Part shown: positions 1 through 8,519 of the stretch, piece by piece
How positions within the stretch are numbered: the first letter of the stretch is position 1
Layout of the letters: every line of letters starts with the position of its first letter
Assembly (NCBI RefSeq): GCF_902196135.1
Contig: NZ_CABIKE010000004.1
Span: 1-64,000 of the forward strand
Reading direction: 5' to 3'
DNA length: 64,000 nt
Source: Helicobacter suis
Lineage (GTDB): Bacteria > Campylobacterota > Campylobacteria > Campylobacterales > Helicobacteraceae
Translations under genes and position numbers: made by a program
The notes under the pieces: generated by a model
What the model was told of the DNA's origin: nothing
The model's input: the letters and a program-made list of their open reading frames with translations, nothing else
The model's database searches: none

Positions 1-9
1 GGGGGGGGG
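1..9. repeat. Homopolymeric G tract (C on sense strand) at window edge
   Basis: Nine G residues are visible at the very start of the window and the run may extend to the left. It lies within the opening codons of the minus-strand frame starting at 83. It is a candidate contingency (phase-variation) tract. Confidence 0.6.
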
Positions 10-83
10 TAGACTACTTTTTCATAGCACGCTACAAGTGCATCTACTTTTTGATCTTGTAGCTTAGTGATTTGTATTGCCAT
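1..83 (-). CDS. 5' fragment of unknown gene entering a poly-C tract (partial)
   Basis: An ATG at 83 on the minus strand opens a frame that reads MAIQITKLQDQ, continues through YEKVVYP and then enters a run of C (G9 on the plus strand, positions 1-9), so the protein reads into prolines at about residue 26. An AAGGG-like ribosome site lies just upstream. The window ends inside the tract, so neither its length nor the downstream frame is visible. In Helicobacter, C/G tracts near the start of a gene usually mark phase variation by slipped-strand mispairing, and that is the inference here. The gene lies 37 bp downstream of purB on the same strand. I do not recognise the product; about 27 residues are too few. 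Confidence 0.5.
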   Translation of the reverse strand, partial: MAIQITKLQDQKVDALVACYEKVVYPP

Positions 84-120
84 GCCTACCCTTTTATTAA
101 ATATCTATTGTAATAGAATC

Positions 121-1434
121 TCACCAAATACCAAAAACCCGTGCAAAGATTTGATCTGTATTTTTCAGATAATAGCTAGTATCAAAACACTCCTTTAAAA
201 AGCTACGATCAACTTTTTCTAAACGGGGGTCTTTTAAAAGCGTGTGTAAAAAGCAATCTGGGGTGTGTTTGCCTTGTTGTAAACTTTTCCAAACTTTAGC
301 GGCGTTTTCTTGAATGATAGTATAACTCTGCTCTTTACTAAAACCTAGTTTAGGCAACTCTAACAAAAGCCGCTGTGAAAAAATCAGCCCCCCCGTTTTT
401 TCTAAATTTTGTTGCATATTCTCCGGATAAACCACTAAATTTTTTAAAAGTGTTGTGAGGCGATCGAGCATAAAATCTGTTGTGGTGAAAATATCCGGGA
501 AAATAAAGCGCTCTACTGAACTATGGCTAATATCGCGCTCATGCCAGAGTGCAACACTCTCCATCATAGGCATACAATACCCACGAATCACACGGCAAAG
601 ACCGGTAATATTCTCACTAAGCACCGGATTGCGTTTATGAGGCATGGCTGAACTCCCCTTTTGCCCCTCACTAAAATATTCCTCTGCCTCATAAACTTCT
701 GTGCGTTGGTAGTGGCGGATATTGATCACAACTTTCTCACAACTGCTAGCTAGTAGTGCTATGGCATTGATCATTTTAGCGTGGCGATCTCTAGAAACTA
801 CTTGGTTTGTAATGGGGGCGACTTTAAGGCCTAACAAAGCACAGGTAATTTCCTCTAATTCTAAGGGGATATGTGCCAAATTACCCATTGCACCACTAAT
901 CATGCCAACCCCCACTTCCTCTAACACAACTTTTAAAGACTGCATATGCCGCCACATTTCATCAAACCACAGCGCCCACACTAGCCCAAAAGAGAGAGGC
1001 TCACCGTGGATACCATGGCTTCTGCCAATAATAAGCGTGTCTTTAAATTCGTAAGCTCGCTTTTTAAGTACGGCTAAAAGCGCGTCTAAATCGTTTAGAA
1101 TGATTTTAAGGCTTTCTTGTAACAGCAAGGCTAGAGCTGTGTCAATACAATCGCTAGAGGTGATGCCATAGTGGAAAAACCGCGCTTCATCGCCTAGATT
1201 CTCACACACAGCATTAATAAAGGCTATCACATCATGTTTTGTAATTTTCTCTAAGGCGTGGATACGCTCTAGACTAAACCATGCTTTTTGGATTTTTTCA
1301 CAATCTATAGCACTCATCAAACCTAGTTGATACCACGCACTAGCAACGGCTTTTTCAACCTTTAGATAAGTGTCAAATTTGTTTTGTAAACTCCATAAGG
1401 CTAACATCCCCTCCCTAGCATAGCGATCAAGCAT
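121..1434 (-). CDS. purB: Adenylosuccinate lyase
   Basis: Cytosolic enzyme of purine synthesis. It splits fumarate from SAICAR and from adenylosuccinate. The 437-residue product has the fumarase/aspartase superfamily signature GSSAMPHKRNP at about 260-270, the TSSD motif at about 92-95, and the RSHGIHGEP segment around residue 140 that carries an active-site histidine. Length is normal for the short Helicobacter/Bacillus-type PurB. It follows porB with no gap (porB stop at 1435-1437, purB ATG at 1432-1434), so it is probably the last gene of the por transcript. Pairing with por genes matches H. pylori gene order as I remember it. Confidence 0.96.
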   Translation of the reverse strand: MLDRYAREGMLALWSLQNKFDTYLKVEKAVASAWYQLGLMSAIDCEKIQKAWFSLERIHALEKITKHDVIAFINAVCENLGDEARFFHYGITSSDCIDTALALLLQESLKIILNDLDALLAVLKKRAYEFKDTLIIGRSHGIHGEPLSFGLVWALWFDEMWRHMQSLKVVLEEVGVGMISGAMGNLAHIPLELEEITCALLGLKVAPITNQVVSRDRHAKMINAIALLASSCEKVVINIRHYQRTEVYEAEEYFSEGQKGSSAMPHKRNPVLSENITGLCRVIRGYCMPMMESVALWHERDISHSSVERFIFPDIFTTTDFMLDRLTTLLKNLVVYPENMQQNLEKTGGLIFSQRLLLELPKLGFSKEQSYTIIQENAAKVWKSLQQGKHTPDCFLHTLLKDPRLEKVDRSFLKECFDTSYYLKNTDQIFARVFGIW

Positions 1435-2379
1435 TTAAACCTTAGCTTCTTCGCGTCGTTGTAAGTACTCCCAACGGGTGTCTACATCTTTTTGTAAAGC
1501 TTCAATGATGTGTTCGTTTTCTTTTTTAAATAAATGGGCAAATCGTTTTTGCACACCTAAATAATCGCGCACGGGCAAAATATTGCGCGGGCGGTAGGTG
1601 ATTTTTAATTCTGTGCCATGGAAAATTTCAAAGAGGGGGAAAATCAGACAATCCACCGCTAAATCTGTCATTTCAATGGCTAAAGAGGAATGGTATCTCC
1701 ACTCAGTTGGACAGGGACTTAGCGCGTTAATAAAACATGGGCCTTCTGTATCTAGCGCGGTTTTAATTTTCTTATTCATGTCTTTCCACTTATTAGGGGC
1801 AAGTTGAGCGGTGTAGGGAATGCCATGAGCGGCCATGATTAGGGGTAGATCTTTTTTGCGCTCTTTTTTCCCAAAACTGACTTTGCCTGCGGGGGTGGTA
1901 CTTGTGCTCGCTCCCATAGGCGTACTCCCACTCCTTTGCCCGCCGGTATTAGCGTAGTTTTCATTATCCAAACAAATATAAGTCATGTCATGCCCGCGTT
2001 CTAAACAACCACTGATAAATTGAAACCCAATATCATAAGTTGCGCCATCGCCTCCAAAAGCCACAAATTTAGGCCGTTGCCCTGTATATTTGCCTTTTCT
2101 AGCTAGAGCTTTATACATGCTTTCTGCGCCACATACAGCTGTAGAGCCATTTTCAAACCCTACATGAATCCAAGGTACATCCCAAGAAGTGTGGGGATAA
2201 ACCGCTGAGCACACTTCTAAACAGCCCGTAGAATTACCCAGCACAATAGGTCCATCTACGGCGTTGAGTACCTCGCGTATGATGATGCCATGCCCACAAC
2301 CCGGACAAAGAAGGTGTGAGCCTTCAAACTTTTCAGCCGCTTGGCTAAAACTCTTAAGTGTCTTGACTTCTTTAACCAT
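1435..2379 (-). CDS. porB: Pyruvate:flavodoxin/ferredoxin oxidoreductase beta subunit
   Basis: Thiamine-diphosphate-binding subunit of the four-subunit oxidoreductase that converts pyruvate and CoA to acetyl-CoA and CO2, the epsilonproteobacterial replacement for pyruvate dehydrogenase. The 314 residues contain the N-terminal CPGCGHG cluster-ligand motif (C25, C28), the TPP motif GDGATYDIGF followed by NENYANTGGQRS, and a C-terminal extension typical of Helicobacter PorB. A strong AAAGGAG site precedes the ATG. It is the fourth por gene in the order porC-porD-porA-porB, transcribed from the promoter near 4650. Confidence 0.96.
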   Translation of the reverse strand: MVKEVKTLKSFSQAAEKFEGSHLLCPGCGHGIIIREVLNAVDGPIVLGNSTGCLEVCSAVYPHTSWDVPWIHVGFENGSTAVCGAESMYKALARKGKYTGQRPKFVAFGGDGATYDIGFQFISGCLERGHDMTYICLDNENYANTGGQRSGSTPMGASTSTTPAGKVSFGKKERKKDLPLIMAAHGIPYTAQLAPNKWKDMNKKIKTALDTEGPCFINALSPCPTEWRYHSSLAIEMTDLAVDCLIFPLFEIFHGTELKITYRPRNILPVRDYLGVQKRFAHLFKKENEHIIEALQKDVDTRWEYLQRREEAKV

Positions 2380-2391
2380 GTGTTCTCCTTT

Positions 2392-3615
2392 TTAGAAATA
2401 AGACAATTCAGGACCATTAAGTCCGATAAATTGTTGGGTGGGGTGGGTAAGCCCCCCTTTTTTAGCGTCTTGCACTAATGCCTCAAAGATAGAATCTAAA
2501 TTAGCTTGGGTTAAGTCTCTCCCGCCTAGCCCATAAATATAATTACTTAACACGGGGTGTTTGGAGCCGGGGGCTTGGTATAAACTGGCTGCAATCTCAT
2601 TAAAGAGCGCACCTAGTGCACCAGAAGGGGAGCTTTTATCCATGATAGCCACCGCTTTAGCATTTTTAAGCGCATTAGCAAGTAATTCAAAGGGGAAGGG
2701 GCGTAGTAAATGCGTGGTAACTACACCGGCTTTAACCCCTTTTTCGCGGGCTTTTTTAGCCGCTACTATGGCAGATTCATAGGTAGTGCCTAAAGCAAAA
2801 ATAACCACTTCCGCATCTTCTATTCCAAAGGTTTCAATGAGATTGTATTGGCGACCGGTGATCTTGGCAAAATTGCCAAAAATTTCTTCTAAAACACTGC
2901 TAGAGTGCATAATGGCATGGTGGAGTTTAGCTTTGTGTTCAAAATGCCACTCCTCTTCTGCCTGCGCCCCATAGCTAACGGGTTTATCAAAGTCTAGCAT
3001 AGAATGCACACTCAAATAATCCCCCACAAATTTATAAGCAACCGCATCGCTAAGTGGGCGTACATTTTGCACGGTGTGAGAAGAAAGAAATCCGTCTTGG
3101 TGCACCATGACAGGTACGCGCACTTCTGCATGTTCGGCTAGTTTAAAGGCCATAAGCGTAAAATCATAAACTTCTTGGGGATTACAGGTACAAAGGCTGA
3201 TCCAACCACTATCGCGTCCTAAATACATATCTGAATGATCGCAGTGGATATTAAGCGGAGAGGCTAGGGCGCGATTAGCCACATTGAGTACAATAGGTAA
3301 ACGCATACCAGAGGCTTGATAAAGCACCTCTACCATTAAGGCAAAACCTTGTGAGCTAGTAGCTGTACTTACCCGCCCCCCAGCCGCAGCCGCCCCCACG
3401 CATGCACTCATAGCCGCATGCTCAGATTCAACTAGTACAAACTCGCCATCAATATAGCCATTGTCTTTAAATGAGCCGTAGTTTTGGATAATGGGTGTGG
3501 AGGGAGTGATAGGATAGGCCGCTACAACATCTACTTGGGCTTGGCGCAGGGCATGCGCGCTAGCCGTACAACCATCCCAAGCTTCTACGGCATTCATTTG
3601 ATAACTAGAAGCCAT
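2392..3615 (-). CDS. porA: Pyruvate:flavodoxin/ferredoxin oxidoreductase alpha subunit
   Basis: Pyrimidine-binding/core subunit of pyruvate oxidoreductase (407 aa). The N-terminal region has the family pattern WDG-x-TASAHALRQA and AAYPITPSTPI, followed by ESEHAAMSACVGAAAAGGR and the SSQGFALM segment that helps form the pyruvate/TPP site; a transketolase-C-like domain follows from about residue 260. The start overlaps the end of porD by 11 bp, so the subunits are translationally linked. Nothing unusual is visible. Confidence 0.96.
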   Translation of the reverse strand: MASSYQMNAVEAWDGCTASAHALRQAQVDVVAAYPITPSTPIIQNYGSFKDNGYIDGEFVLVESEHAAMSACVGAAAAGGRVSTATSSQGFALMVEVLYQASGMRLPIVLNVANRALASPLNIHCDHSDMYLGRDSGWISLCTCNPQEVYDFTLMAFKLAEHAEVRVPVMVHQDGFLSSHTVQNVRPLSDAVAYKFVGDYLSVHSMLDFDKPVSYGAQAEEEWHFEHKAKLHHAIMHSSSVLEEIFGNFAKITGRQYNLIETFGIEDAEVVIFALGTTYESAIVAAKKAREKGVKAGVVTTHLLRPFPFELLANALKNAKAVAIMDKSSPSGALGALFNEIAASLYQAPGSKHPVLSNYIYGLGGRDLTQANLDSIFEALVQDAKKGGLTHPTQQFIGLNGPELSYF

Positions 3616-4033
3616 TATAACCCCCTTCTGTACGGTAACTCTTCTTTTTAATGCCCGGTGTTTTCTCCGGCCACTTAGTAAGCGCCTCCTCTAAGGGTTC
3701 AAGATTATCAAACATGAGCAAAGATTTAGGATTAGTGGGGCACACATCTACGCACACCCCACAACCCTTACAGTGCTCATAATCTACCCCGCTCATTTTA
3801 CCCTCACGAGATAGAATAGAGGCATCCGGGCAATAAACCCAGCAATTAAAACAATTAATACAAACTTCTTTATTATGCACGGGTTTTTCCACACGCCAAT
3901 TGGCTACGCTAGCTGTAAAAGAACTTTCTTGGGTGTAGTTGCGCGTATCGTTATGTTTGTTTAATTCCTCCTGCCCTTCTTTTTCAAAGGGAAAGAGTAC
4001 AGCACCAATTGCAAATTCTTGCCAATTATTCAT
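3605..4033 (-). CDS. porD: Pyruvate oxidoreductase delta subunit, 2[4Fe-4S] ferredoxin-like
   Basis: Electron-transfer subunit of the por complex, 142 aa. Two complete cluster motifs are visible: C58-x2-C61-x2-C64-x3-C68 (CINCFNCWVYCPD) and C88-x2-C91-x2-C94-x3-C98 (CKGCGVCVDVCPT). These pass electrons from the TPP site to flavodoxin. The N-terminal ~55 residues are a family-specific extension. It sits between porC and porA with short junctions. Confidence 0.95.
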   Translation of the reverse strand: MNNWQEFAIGAVLFPFEKEGQEELNKHNDTRNYTQESSFTASVANWRVEKPVHNKEVCINCFNCWVYCPDASILSREGKMSGVDYEHCKGCGVCVDVCPTNPKSLLMFDNLEPLEEALTKWPEKTPGIKKKSYRTEGGYNGF

Positions 4034-4042
4034 GGGAGTCCT

Positions 4043-4603
4043 TTATTGTACTTGTTGATAGGCTTGATCAATAGCCATCATGTTAGCATCAATTAAAGCC
4101 TGAGTCATCTTTTTACCCAATACTTCTTTGAAAGTGTTTTTAAAAAACTCTAACTCTAGCATGCCAGAAACTTTCATCAAAGCCCCTAACATAGGCGTAT
4201 TAGGAATGGGGCGTTTGATTGTATCCATCGCTATTTTAATGCAATTAAGCGTGTAGAGTTTTTTGTTAGCCAAATCAGGCTTTTTCTCTAATAACTCTTC
4301 TTTAGAAAGGTGGGTGGTGATAATGTAAGTGGTTTCCTCTTTTTCATCTTCTGTAATATTTGCAATAAAAGTTAACCCCGGATCAATCACTAAGACATAA
4401 TCTGGATTCATGAATTTTTCATGGTTTAAAATAGGCTCTGAATCAATCCGGTTATACGCCGTCATCGCCGCCCCTCTTTTAGCCGAACCATAGACTGCAA
4501 AGCCTTGCACTTCTTTGCCTGTAGTGGCCACCACATCGGCTAAACCCTTAGCCCCCGTAACTGCCCCCTGTCCAGCTCTTGCATGCCATCTAATCTGTAG
4601 CAT
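4043..4603 (-). CDS. porC: Pyruvate oxidoreductase gamma subunit
   Basis: Gamma subunit (porC/porG, 186 aa) of pyruvate:flavodoxin oxidoreductase. The typical start MLQIRWHARAGQGAVTGAK is used here: its ATG at 4601-4603 has a good AAGGAG site upstream, whereas a longer in-frame extension to 4648 would cross the promoter -10 and has no ribosome site. The glycine-rich AGQGAVTGAKGLA motif and YGSAKRGAAM are family hallmarks. First gene of the porCDAB-purB transcript. Confidence 0.94.
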   Translation of the reverse strand: MLQIRWHARAGQGAVTGAKGLADVVATTGKEVQGFAVYGSAKRGAAMTAYNRIDSEPILNHEKFMNPDYVLVIDPGLTFIANITEDEKEETTYIITTHLSKEELLEKKPDLANKKLYTLNCIKIAMDTIKRPIPNTPMLGALMKVSGMLELEFFKNTFKEVLGKKMTQALIDANMMAIDQAYQQVQ

Positions 4604-4646
4604 TTTACTCCTTATTGATGTAGATTTATAAACACGAAGCCGCGCC

Positions 4647-4652
4647 ATTATA
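4647..4652 (-). promoter_or_regulatory. -10 box of por operon promoter
   Basis: A perfect TATAAT on the minus strand about 44 bp upstream of the porC ATG, in the short gap between flhX and porC. Helicobacter vegetative promoters are recognised mainly by the extended -10, with A/T-rich phasing upstream, which fits here. Confidence 0.65.
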
Positions 4653-4675
4653 CAGCTAAAATAAGAAATTTTGAT

Positions 4676-4945
4676 TTAATAACTCATTTGGCGATCTTTT
4701 TCTAAATCCTGTAGCCAGATAAAGACCTCAACCACACTTTGGTAAAGTTCAGGCGGAATTGCATGATCTACCGGTAAATGCAATAAAGATTCTACCAGAG
4801 TCTCGTTACAAAAAAGCGGAATATCAAAGGCTTTGGCTTTTTGCATAATGGCCTCTGCAATGCTACCCACGCCACTAGCTACAACCTTTGGCGCATGATC
4901 TTGCTCAATATTATAGGCTAGCGCTACAGCTTTTGGCATGCCCAT
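4676..4945 (-). CDS. FlhB C-terminal domain homologue (FlhX/FhlB-like)
   Basis: An 89-residue soluble protein resembling the cytoplasmic domain of the flagellar export switch protein FlhB, downstream of its NPTH cleavage site. It begins MGMPKAVALAYN, followed by APKVVASG and ending in a PPELYQSVVEVFIWL segment that is characteristic of FlhB-C. In H. pylori a similar protein can partly replace the cleaved C-terminal part of FlhB (known for that family; inferred here). The ATG overlaps the ribE stop as TAATG, so translation is coupled to riboflavin synthase. A longer start inside ribE is possible but unlikely. No membrane segment. Confidence 0.85.
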   Translation of the reverse strand: MGMPKAVALAYNIEQDHAPKVVASGVGSIAEAIMQKAKAFDIPLFCNETLVESLLHLPVDHAIPPELYQSVVEVFIWLQDLEKDRQMSY

Positions 4946-5577
4946 TAATAACCCATCACCAAGGCATCCATCTCTTGCCACGAAACAATATTTCTTGTAG
5001 CGCTATTTTTTGTATGGCGCAAGAAATGAGCAATGGATCGCACTAACATATCGCTTTCAATATTAACCCGCCGTCCTTTTTGATAAGAAGCAAAGAGGGT
5101 ATTTTTAAAGGTGTGTTCAATGATGACTAATTCAAAAAAATCTGTTTCTATGCTAGCAAGAGTAAGACTCACCCCATCAATGGCAATAGAACCCTTAGGA
5201 ATGCATAACTCTAAAATATGCGTAGGGGCTTTAATTTGCACACAAACTTGATTACCCACAGGTTTACTTCCTAGTACAACGCCTATTCCATCAACATGCC
5301 CTTGTACTAAATGCCCATCTAGGCGATCGCTAGCCCTTAAGGCTGGCTCTATATGCACTAATGATCCCGGACGATAATTTTCTAGCGCGATGCTTTGTTG
5401 TGTGTGCGTACTTAGCTGCAAAGAAAAACCCCCTTGAAAAATCCCAACCACAGTCAAGCAAGCCCCATTAACAGCGATACTATCCCCAATTTTAGGCCGA
5501 TACTGGCTTTTAAGCGCTAGTAAATCGCCTGAAAAGGAGTTTACAACAGCCATTTCTTGGATTAGTCCACTAAACAC
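4945..5577 (-). CDS. ribE: Riboflavin synthase
   Basis: Last step of riboflavin synthesis, dismutation of two 6,7-dimethyl-8-ribityllumazine molecules. The 210-residue product opens with MFSGLIQEM (the MFTG-like start of the alpha-chain family) and contains two lumazine-binding repeats, with NGACLTV at about 38-44 and the matching DGVSLTLASI in the second repeat near 140. The start codon is GTG with an AAGGA site upstream. No FMN riboswitch is visible in the 84-bp divergent gap. It shares a divergent promoter region with tatD. Confidence 0.94.
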   Translation of the reverse strand: MFSGLIQEMAVVNSFSGDLLALKSQYRPKIGDSIAVNGACLTVVGIFQGGFSLQLSTHTQQSIALENYRPGSLVHIEPALRASDRLDGHLVQGHVDGIGVVLGSKPVGNQVCVQIKAPTHILELCIPKGSIAIDGVSLTLASIETDFFELVIIEHTFKNTLFASYQKGRRVNIESDMLVRSIAHFLRHTKNSATRNIVSWQEMDALVMGY

Positions 5578-5615
5578 GCCTCAATCCTTTAGTTTTTAAT
5601 GTATATGGCGCGTAA

Positions 5616-5628
5616 ATTATAGTACAAT
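5616..5628. promoter_or_regulatory. Divergent promoter pair ribE / tatD
   Basis: Minus strand TATAAT at 5616-5621 is placed for ribE; plus strand TACAAT at 5623-5628 is placed for tatD, about 34 bp before its ATG. The two -10 elements almost abut, so RNA polymerase may bind in only one direction at a time. Confidence 0.5.
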
Positions 5629-5661
5629 GGAGCTTTTTTATTATCATTAGAGGAAATAAAT

Positions 5662-6432
5662 ATGGAGCTTGTGGACACCCATTGCCATTTAGATCACCCC
5701 TCCTACCAAGCAGATTTTTTAGAAGTGTTGCAAAGTGCCCAAGAAGTGGGAGTACAGACAGCGATTATCCCTGCAGCTAGTCCTAAGGATTTAAAACGCG
5801 CTATTGATCTATGTGAAACCTACCAGAATTTATACTTTGCTGTGGGAGTACACCCCTTAGACTTAGAAGAATTTGATCTAAATGTTTTAAGAGAGCATAT
5901 TACACACCCTAAATGCGTGGCTGTGGGGGAGTGTGGGTTAGATTATCACCGCCTAGAAACACCCGATCAAACAATAATAGCACGCCAAAAAGAGACTTTT
6001 ATTACACAAATTGATCTAGCCTTAGAGTTTGAAAAACCCTTAATTGTGCACATTAGAGAGGCTAGCGAAGATGCCTACTTGATTTTAAAACAATACCCAA
6101 AACTCAAAGGGGTTTTACACTGCTATAATGCCCACCCCTTGCTTTTAAAACTCTCCTCTCAGTTTTACTATGGGATCGGAGGTGTGGCAACTTTTAAAAA
6201 TGCCAAAAACTTAGTAGCCATTTTGCCTCAAATTCCTTTAAATCGTTTGTTATTAGAAACCGATGCGCCCTATCTCACACCCCACCCTTTTAGAGGCCAA
6301 CGCAACGAACCCCACCACATTCCTTTAATCGCGCAAAAAATAGCAGAGGTGTGTTGCATTAACTTAGAAGATCTTGCCAAAACCACTACACATAATGCCA
6401 AAACTCTCTTTGGCTTACCAAAGGTTTCTTAA
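5662..6432 (+). CDS. tatD: TatD family metal-dependent hydrolase/DNase
   Basis: Amidohydrolase-fold protein of 256 aa. Metal ligands are visible: H7-x-H9 in VDTHCHLDHP, the glutamate of GECGLDYH near residue 93, the histidine in LIVHIREA, the HCYNAH segment and the aspartate of LLETDAPYLTP. Family members act as 3'-5' exonucleases on DNA or as D-aminoacyl-tRNA-type hydrolases; the in vivo substrate cannot be read from sequence. The ATG has an AGAGGA site. It is followed without a gap by mltD. Confidence 0.93.
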   Translation: MELVDTHCHLDHPSYQADFLEVLQSAQEVGVQTAIIPAASPKDLKRAIDLCETYQNLYFAVGVHPLDLEEFDLNVLREHITHPKCVAVGECGLDYHRLETPDQTIIARQKETFITQIDLALEFEKPLIVHIREASEDAYLILKQYPKLKGVLHCYNAHPLLLKLSSQFYYGIGGVATFKNAKNLVAILPQIPLNRLLLETDAPYLTPHPFRGQRNEPHHIPLIAQKIAEVCCINLEDLAKTTTHNAKTLFGLPKVS

Positions 6433-7536
6433 ATGACTCCACCCTTAAAAAAGTTTTTTATCCTTTTACTTGGCTGTACTTTTTTAATACCAAATCTTAA
6501 TGCCCAATCTGTTATCAATAACACGAGTTTAAAAACCTTAAATGCCTTTGGGGTAGATGTAGCGTTTTTAACAAGTGTACAAAATACACAAACCCTTGAG
6601 GGTGTACAACAAACCTTTGGCAAATTAGTACAACACTACGATGCCAATGGGATTTTTATTCCCACCATTAAAAGCATGCTTATTCAGGCTAATATCCCCG
6701 TAGAATTCTTATTTTTAGCTATGGCAGAGTCTAAGTTTTCTACCCGTGCTTGCAGTGTGAAGAAGGCTGTAGGGATTTGGCAACTCATGCCAGAGACGGC
6801 TAAGATGCTAGGTTTGCATGTGGGGCGTTATTTAGATGAACGGCGCGATCCGATTAAAAGTACGCAAGCGGCAATTCGCTACTTCCACATGCTTTATAAA
6901 CAAACCAAACAATGGTATTTAGTGGCTATGGCTTATAATTATGGGCTTAGAAGAGTACAAGAGGCGGTCATGCTAGCAGGCACGGATAATATCAATGTGC
7001 TTTTAGATGAGGATAAAAAATTTCTACCTAAAGAAACACGCCACTATATCCGCTCTATCTTGAGTTTAGCCATTGCCTTTAATAACTTAGATACACTAGG
7101 GCACAAAGCCTACTTACTCAATCGTGGCGCTAGACAAAGCTTAGCGAGTTTAGAGTTACAAGGGGGGACTTTACTCTCAGAGATAGCCAAAAGTGCGCAC
7201 CTCTCTTTATCAGAACTCAAAACCTACAACCACCAGTTCCGTTATAATTTTCTACCCACAGGAACTTCTAGTATGGTCTATATCCCTTATGAGAATCTAG
7301 CCTATTTTAGGCAACATTATAAGCCGGGTAGTGGTGTGGCCACGCTTTTTATTAGGCATAAAGTCAGACCTAAAGAAACTTTATATTCTATCGCCCGCAG
7401 ATTCCACACAAGTGTTGCGGCGATCAAATCTGCTAATAATCTAACAAGTTCTTATTTAAGCCGTAACCAACAGATCATGATCCCTGTGCTTAAAAAGTCC
7501 TACCACTCTAAAAAAGTGGCACAAAATGAGTTTTGA
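6433..7536 (+). CDS. mltD: Membrane-bound lytic murein transglycosylase D-like, SLT + LysM
   Basis: Periplasmic enzyme that cleaves the glycan strand of peptidoglycan. It has an N-terminal signal peptide (about 1-24, ending LNAQS), an SLT domain with catalytic glutamate E99 in AMAESKF and the downstream GIWQLMPETAK motif, the AMAYNYG segment, and a C-terminal LysM repeat from about 318 (RPKETLYSIARRF...ANNL). No clear lipobox cysteine follows the signal peptide, so it may be soluble rather than lipid-anchored. Starts directly after the tatD stop and overlaps rlpA. Confidence 0.93.
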   Translation: MTPPLKKFFILLLGCTFLIPNLNAQSVINNTSLKTLNAFGVDVAFLTSVQNTQTLEGVQQTFGKLVQHYDANGIFIPTIKSMLIQANIPVEFLFLAMAESKFSTRACSVKKAVGIWQLMPETAKMLGLHVGRYLDERRDPIKSTQAAIRYFHMLYKQTKQWYLVAMAYNYGLRRVQEAVMLAGTDNINVLLDEDKKFLPKETRHYIRSILSLAIAFNNLDTLGHKAYLLNRGARQSLASLELQGGTLLSEIAKSAHLSLSELKTYNHQFRYNFLPTGTSSMVYIPYENLAYFRQHYKPGSGVATLFIRHKVRPKETLYSIARRFHTSVAAIKSANNLTSSYLSRNQQIMIPVLKKSYHSKKVAQNEF

Positions 7537-8519
7537 TGAAAGATAGTTACATTTTAGCAGCATTGTGTATCGCGCTGGTGAGTTGTACTAAGCCAAAAAG
7601 TACCCAAGTGAGTACACCGGTTACACACTCTATTTTTAGTAAACATGAAAGCTTGCGGGCTTATGAAGACGCCAGAGATTTTGGATCGCCTGAGCAATCC
7701 CGTTCTCATAAACATTCCTTTTTCTCTTTCTTCCACCGCCATAAAAAGAATAAACAACCTCAATCTATAACTCCCTCTTCTACTAGCTTGACAGCGGGCA
7801 TGCGCGATTCAGAGGCAATACAACGCGCTACAATGCGTCCTTATAGCGTGGGTGGGAAAATGTATTATCCAACTAGAGTTAATGTCGGGCAGACCTTTGA
7901 TGGTTATGCTAGCTGGTATGGCCCTAATTTCCATGCTAAGCGTACCAGTAATGGGGAGACTTATAACATGTACGCCCATACAGCGGCCAATAAGACCTTA
8001 CCGATGAATACTATTGTCAAGGTTACTAACAAAAATAACAATAAAAGTACAATTGTGCGCATTAATGATCGCGGTCCCTTTGTGGCTAATCGCATCATCG
8101 ATCTTTCCAATGCTGCTGCTAGAGATATTGCTTTAGTGGGCAAAGGGGTCGCTCCGGTGCGTTTAGAGGTGCTAGGCTTTGGAGGGCTAATTGCTAAGCA
8201 ATATGAACAATCACTTGATCAAAACAAGCAAGCTACAGTACTCAAACAAGAGTTTAAAGTAGGGGAGAGTCAAAAAACTTATAGCGGAGGCAATTTTTCT
8301 TTACAAATGGGAGCTTTTAGAAGCCAACAAGGAGCACTCCAAGCAAAAAGGGCTTTACAAGCGAGTTTAAAAGAAAAGAGCTACACCACCCAAGTAGTAC
8401 AGGGGATTAAAAATAATAGACCCATTTATCGCGTTTTTATTGAGGGTTTTAAAAGCCAAGATGAAGCTAATGACTATGCTAAGAATTTGGGTAAACCTAG
8501 TATTTTGGTGCGTGAATAG
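7536..8519 (+). CDS. rlpA: RlpA-like septal lipoprotein, DPBB + SPOR domains
   Basis: 327-residue envelope lipoprotein. The signal ends in the lipobox LVSC (C17). A double-psi beta-barrel domain spans about 117-205 (ASWYGPNFHAKRTSNGE, then INDRGPF) and a C-terminal SPOR domain about 250-325 binds denuded glycan. In Pseudomonas RlpA is a lytic transglycosylase specific for glycan lacking stem peptides; that activity is inferred here. The ATG at 7536 overlaps the mltD stop (TGATG), which favours it over the TTG one codon earlier. Pairing of mltD and rlpA suggests joint work on septal peptidoglycan. Confidence 0.93.
   Translation: MKDSYILAALCIALVSCTKPKSTQVSTPVTHSIFSKHESLRAYEDARDFGSPEQSRSHKHSFFSFFHRHKKNKQPQSITPSSTSLTAGMRDSEAIQRATMRPYSVGGKMYYPTRVNVGQTFDGYASWYGPNFHAKRTSNGETYNMYAHTAANKTLPMNTIVKVTNKNNNKSTIVRINDRGPFVANRIIDLSNAAARDIALVGKGVAPVRLEVLGFGGLIAKQYEQSLDQNKQATVLKQEFKVGESQKTYSGGNFSLQMGAFRSQQGALQAKRALQASLKEKSYTTQVVQGIKNNRPIYRVFIEGFKSQDEANDYAKNLGKPSILVRE

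Noticed and set aside
5578-5661. FMN riboswitch before ribE
   Set aside because: The gap is only 84 bp, holds divergent -10 boxes and shows no FMN-box pattern.
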